A stretch of DNA of 15,250 nt from DATNPH01 sp036703315 (GTDB lineage Bacteria > Cyanobacteriota > Cyanobacteriia > Cyanobacteriales > Coleofasciculaceae), in NCBI GenBank assembly GCA_036703315.1, contig DATNPH010000101.1, forward strand, positions 1 through 15,250. The letters run 5' to 3'. The position numbers and the translations under genes were made by a program. The notes beneath the pieces are model-generated. The model searched no databases. It had not been told where the DNA came from and was given only the letters and a program-made list of their open reading frames with translations. This document shows positions 13,801-15,250 of the stretch, piece after piece (within the stretch, counting starts at the first letter, position 1; every line of letters begins with the position of its first letter).

Positions 13801-15091
13801 GGACAGTCAGACCATTGCCTCAGCTGGCGAAGACGGTACGGTAAAACTTTGGAAGCTCAATGGTAGATTACTAGCTACTCTTTCTGGACATAGAGGTAGA
13901 GTCAAGAGCGTCAGTTTCAGCCCTGATGGTCGGATAATTGCCTCAGCCAGTGGTGACAACACAATAAAAATTTGGAAAAATGACGGCACATTAATCACTA
14001 CCTTCACTGGGCATAGCAGTACAGTCAACAGGGCCAGTTTCAGTCCGGATGGTCAGATGATTGTCTCAGCTAGTGATGATGGTACTGTTCGACTCTGGCC
14101 GCTTCGTATCAATTCGATTTTCAGCCTAAAGGGACATAGCAGTTCTGTCACTAGCGTGAGCTTTAGCCCGGATGGTCGGATGATTGCCTCAACTGGTAAA
14201 GACCACACTGTTAAACTCTGGAGTCGCGATGGTGCATTGCTCAAGACCCTCAGTGGGCATGGTGATATTGTTAACAATGTGAGTTTTAGCCCGGATAGCC
14301 GACTGATTGCCTCAGCCAGTAAGGATAGAACCATCAGGCTCTGGAGCCGAGATGGCACATTGCTTAAAACCCTCAGTGGGCGTTTTCAGTGGAGTATCAA
14401 TGGTGTCAGTTTCAGTCCGGATGGTCGGATGATTGCCTCAACTGGTTTGGGAGCAATAGAACTCTGGAGGCGTGATGGCACACCCCTCTCCACCATCAAC
14501 TCTAGGGTTGATGATTATCTCCGTAGCGTGACTTTTAGCCCTGATGGTCAGATCATTGCTTCACATGGTGAATATAAACCTGGATTCAATGTTGCCGAAA
14601 CTGTCGAACTCTGGCAACTTGATGGCAAGTTGATCACCCGCCTCACCGGGCATAGCGTGAGCTTTAGTCCTGACGGTCAGATGATTGCCTCAGCCAGTAA
14701 GGACGGAGTAGTGAGACTCTGGAAACGTGACGGTAAGTTAATTACTAACCTCACGGGGCATAGCCAGTACGTCACGAGCATCAGTTTTAGCCCGGACAGC
14801 CAGATGATTGCCTCAGCCAGTAAGGATGCTACCGTAAAACTCTGGAGTCGCAACGGCACGTTGCTCAAAACGCTAGAGCATCCTGCTGATGTCAATGGTC
14901 TGAATTTCAGCCTGGATGGCAAAACGCTAGCTACAGCCGTTGACAACGGAACAGTGCTTTTGTGGAATTTGGATCTTGATGATCTACTAGGGCGAGGTTG
15001 CAACTGGGTGCGCGGCTATCTGGAACACAATCCTAACATCAGTGAAGAAGATCGACGCCTCTGTAAGGGAATTAAACCTCTCCGTTCCTAG
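10826..15091 (+). CDS. Orthocaspase - nSTAND1 NTPase - transmembrane - WD40 signalling protein
   Basis: 1421 aa. Residues 1-235 form a caspase-like C14 domain: catalytic His90 in LLFFAGHGD and Cys143 in WLDCCHSG, with strand VVGINNY at the start. Residues 240-600 form the novel STAND NTPase 1 module: Walker A VLGASGSGKSS (K296), Walker B VVLVVDQFEE (D363), and a helical/winged-helix tail ending IAHEALIRNWDLL. A membrane helix follows at about 683-703, preceded by RRSIKHRQSSRRN. Fourteen WD40 repeats (about 774-1384) probably make two seven-bladed propellers, and a Cys-containing cap (GCNWVRGYL) closes the protein. STAND proteins are ligand-triggered ATPase switches; here the WD40 part should sense, the NTPase oligomerise and the caspase cut after basic residues, as known orthocaspases do. 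The target is unknown. It is divergent from two unknown genes, one of them a membrane protein. All catalytic residues are present and no frameshift is seen. Confidence 0.93.
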   Translation: MKRQALVVGINNYAWEDNLPTATTDAEAVARLLEQYGDFEVHRLPTQGSMRRVEPEKEVYLEELEEAIIRLFHPKSGIIPEMGLLFFAGHGDQQPTHDGKTEGFLTTSEAGSVEDKGFLSLKWLRQLLQDSPVRQQIVWLDCCHSGELFNFIDTDLGEYKKGRDRCFIAACREFQVAYGGVLTPALLRGLDPINRVDGWVTNYSLTDFIEQALKDAPQHIVCRNTGGQILLSGKNGVRGNICPYKGLEYFDFNPEVPQKAEDPKYFYGRTALTKQLSDAVQERNCLAVLGASGSGKSSVVRAGLLYQLYLGEEIRGSDRWKIYPPFTPGEHPLQRLKEVVEVEAEQLEPLIKAAADRVVLVVDQFEEVFTQCRDKDEREKFFKYLMGAVERLGKKVCLVLVMRDDFQHKCAEQEYAGLATKIDQNLVRVRQMNPQELMEAITKPAEQVGLELDRELVTKMIEDVESSPGDLPLLQYTLTELWKQRQLYRLTISDYTRLGGVKKALEKHANEVYESFKTEEEKRTAKQIFLELTHLGQGTEDTRRQVCQQDLVSEKRSPELVVRVVQRLAKEKLVITGEQEVEGKQVAVVNIAHEALIRNWDLLGKWLKENREALLRKQDIEDAAKDWRDNRKQGEEAYLLQGTRLATAEDYLQRYGDTVPLSGLAQEFVRRSIKHRQSSRRNLIVTITAVILGLSGLAGWALIEGEDARIRADSASSESLFAADRKLEALVASIRAGRRRKGLLGTIGAKADTRIQSVTAVEQAVYGVRERNRLDGHRQPVLDVNFSPDGQIIASTSDDGTVRLWKPDGTLLTTLSENSENKARDNIMSSTIRISGVSFSPNGQIMAVSVAGSTIKLMSRDGKLLRTLKHNDNASRSMLGITRVTFSPDGQLVASGGNDYQIRLQTLDGKLLAILSGHKSWVNSVTFSPNGRTIASGSGDGSVNLWSREGSLLRTLQHNYVQPGTKKHIGNVREGSDGQGIVEDIWSVSFSPDSQTIASAGEDGTVKLWKLNGRLLATLSGHRGRVKSVSFSPDGRIIASASGDNTIKIWKNDGTLITTFTGHSSTVNRASFSPDGQMIVSASDDGTVRLWPLRINSIFSLKGHSSSVTSVSFSPDGRMIASTGKDHTVKLWSRDGALLKTLSGHGDIVNNVSFSPDSRLIASASKDRTIRLWSRDGTLLKTLSGRFQWSINGVSFSPDGRMIASTGLGAIELWRRDGTPLSTINSRVDDYLRSVTFSPDGQIIASHGEYKPGFNVAETVELWQLDGKLITRLTGHSVSFSPDGQMIASASKDGVVRLWKRDGKLITNLTGHSQYVTSISFSPDSQMIASASKDATVKLWSRNGTLLKTLEHPADVNGLNFSLDGKTLATAVDNGTVLLWNLDLDDLLGRGCNWVRGYLEHNPNISEEDRRLCKGIKPLRS
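13145..14977 (+). repeat. WD40 coding repeats, 14 units
   Basis: Fourteen tandem units of about 120 bases, each with the signature VxSVSFSPDGxxIASAS then DxTVxLW. Neighbouring units in the second half share long nearly identical stretches (for example the GATTGCCTCAGCCAGTAA core). Units 2, 3, 5 and 11 carry loop insertions, and unit 12 lacks 15 bases found in unit 8 at the same place. The similarity among units makes the tract prone to recombination and to assembly collapse. Confidence 0.88.
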
Positions 15092-15181
15092 AGGTAGGTG
15101 AGGAGAGTAGCGATCGCTCCCTCCACCAAAGCAATTTAGAAGCGATCAGCCTAACGGCATGCTGTGCTAACACGCTTCTCC
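15092..15181. other. Downstream region with HIP1 palindrome
   Basis: Directly after the WD40 protein gene lies a palindrome AGCGATCGCT (15109-15118) flanked by GGAG on the left and CTCC on the right. It could fold into a weak hairpin, but no T-run follows. No gene in this stretch. Confidence 0.3.
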
Positions 15182-15250
15182 TCAATCAAGCAGAACACAC
15201 CGCCTCAGAACACTCATCACCTCACCTGGATTGGCTGTCGCTACTAATGG
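15182..15250 (-). CDS. Possible 3' end of a gene entering from the right
   Basis: The minus strand is open from the right edge to TGA at 15182-15184, 22 codons ending NPGEVMSVLRRCVLLD. The other two minus-strand frames contain stops in the same stretch. It would be convergent with the WD40 protein gene, 90 bases away. Too short to identify, and it may be chance. Confidence 0.2.
   Translation of the reverse strand, partial: PLVATANPGEVMSVLRRCVLLD

Noticed and set aside
13807..15003. Several long open frames on the minus strand opposite the WD40 tract
   Set aside because: They are antisense shadows created by the repeated codon pattern of the WD40 units; their products are mutually similar Leu/Ser/Pro-rich repeats without family features.
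1..15250. CRISPR arrays, tRNA or rRNA genes
   Set aside because: No regularly spaced identical repeats outside the WD40 coding tract, and no cloverleaf or rRNA-like segments were found.

Overview
The window looks like a chromosomal stretch from a filamentous-type cyanobacterium. The cyanobacterial palindrome GCGATCGC (HIP1) occurs eight times (112, 8247, 8729, 8797, 9009, 11313, 12490, 15110), far above chance. Several genes belong to families that are mostly cyanobacterial (Mo-nitro_C-type protein, caspase-STAND-WD40 giant, RemA-like DUF370 protein). I found no tRNA, rRNA or CRISPR array.

Layout. 1-1198 (minus): an MtfA/M90-type zinc peptidase gene overlapping by one base the start of a SpoU/TrmJ-type RNA methyltransferase gene that runs off the left edge. 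1199-2516: a long region without a convincing large gene, holding inverted repeats, a roughly 108-bp MITE-like element, a degraded transposase-like frame and two doubtful small ORFs. 2517-4641 (minus): a molybdopterin oxidoreductase broken by a single-base frameshift near 4062. 5113-7214 (minus): a Mo-nitro_C domain protein, a spore-photoproduct-lyase-like radical SAM enzyme and a RemA-like DUF370 protein, separated by hairpins and a probable IS200/IS605 right-end relic. 7523-8575 (minus): a saccharopine-dehydrogenase-like NAD(P) oxidoreductase.

8724-15091 is the most interesting part. Two adjacent minus-strand genes of unknown family (162 aa, then 484 aa with two C-terminal membrane helices) stand divergent, across a 145-bp spacer, from a 1421-aa plus-strand gene. 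That gene encodes an N-terminal caspase-like (orthocaspase) protease, an nSTAND1 NTPase, one membrane helix and 14 WD40 repeats. This is the classical architecture of a sensor, switch and protease signalling protein. The two divergent unknown proteins are candidate partners or substrates, and together the three genes may form a conflict or regulated-cell-death cassette. That joint function is inference; only the gene arrangement and domain motifs are seen.

Apart from this cassette and the MtfA-TrmJ pair the genes look like independent single-gene units. Much of the intergenic DNA carries relics of small mobile elements.
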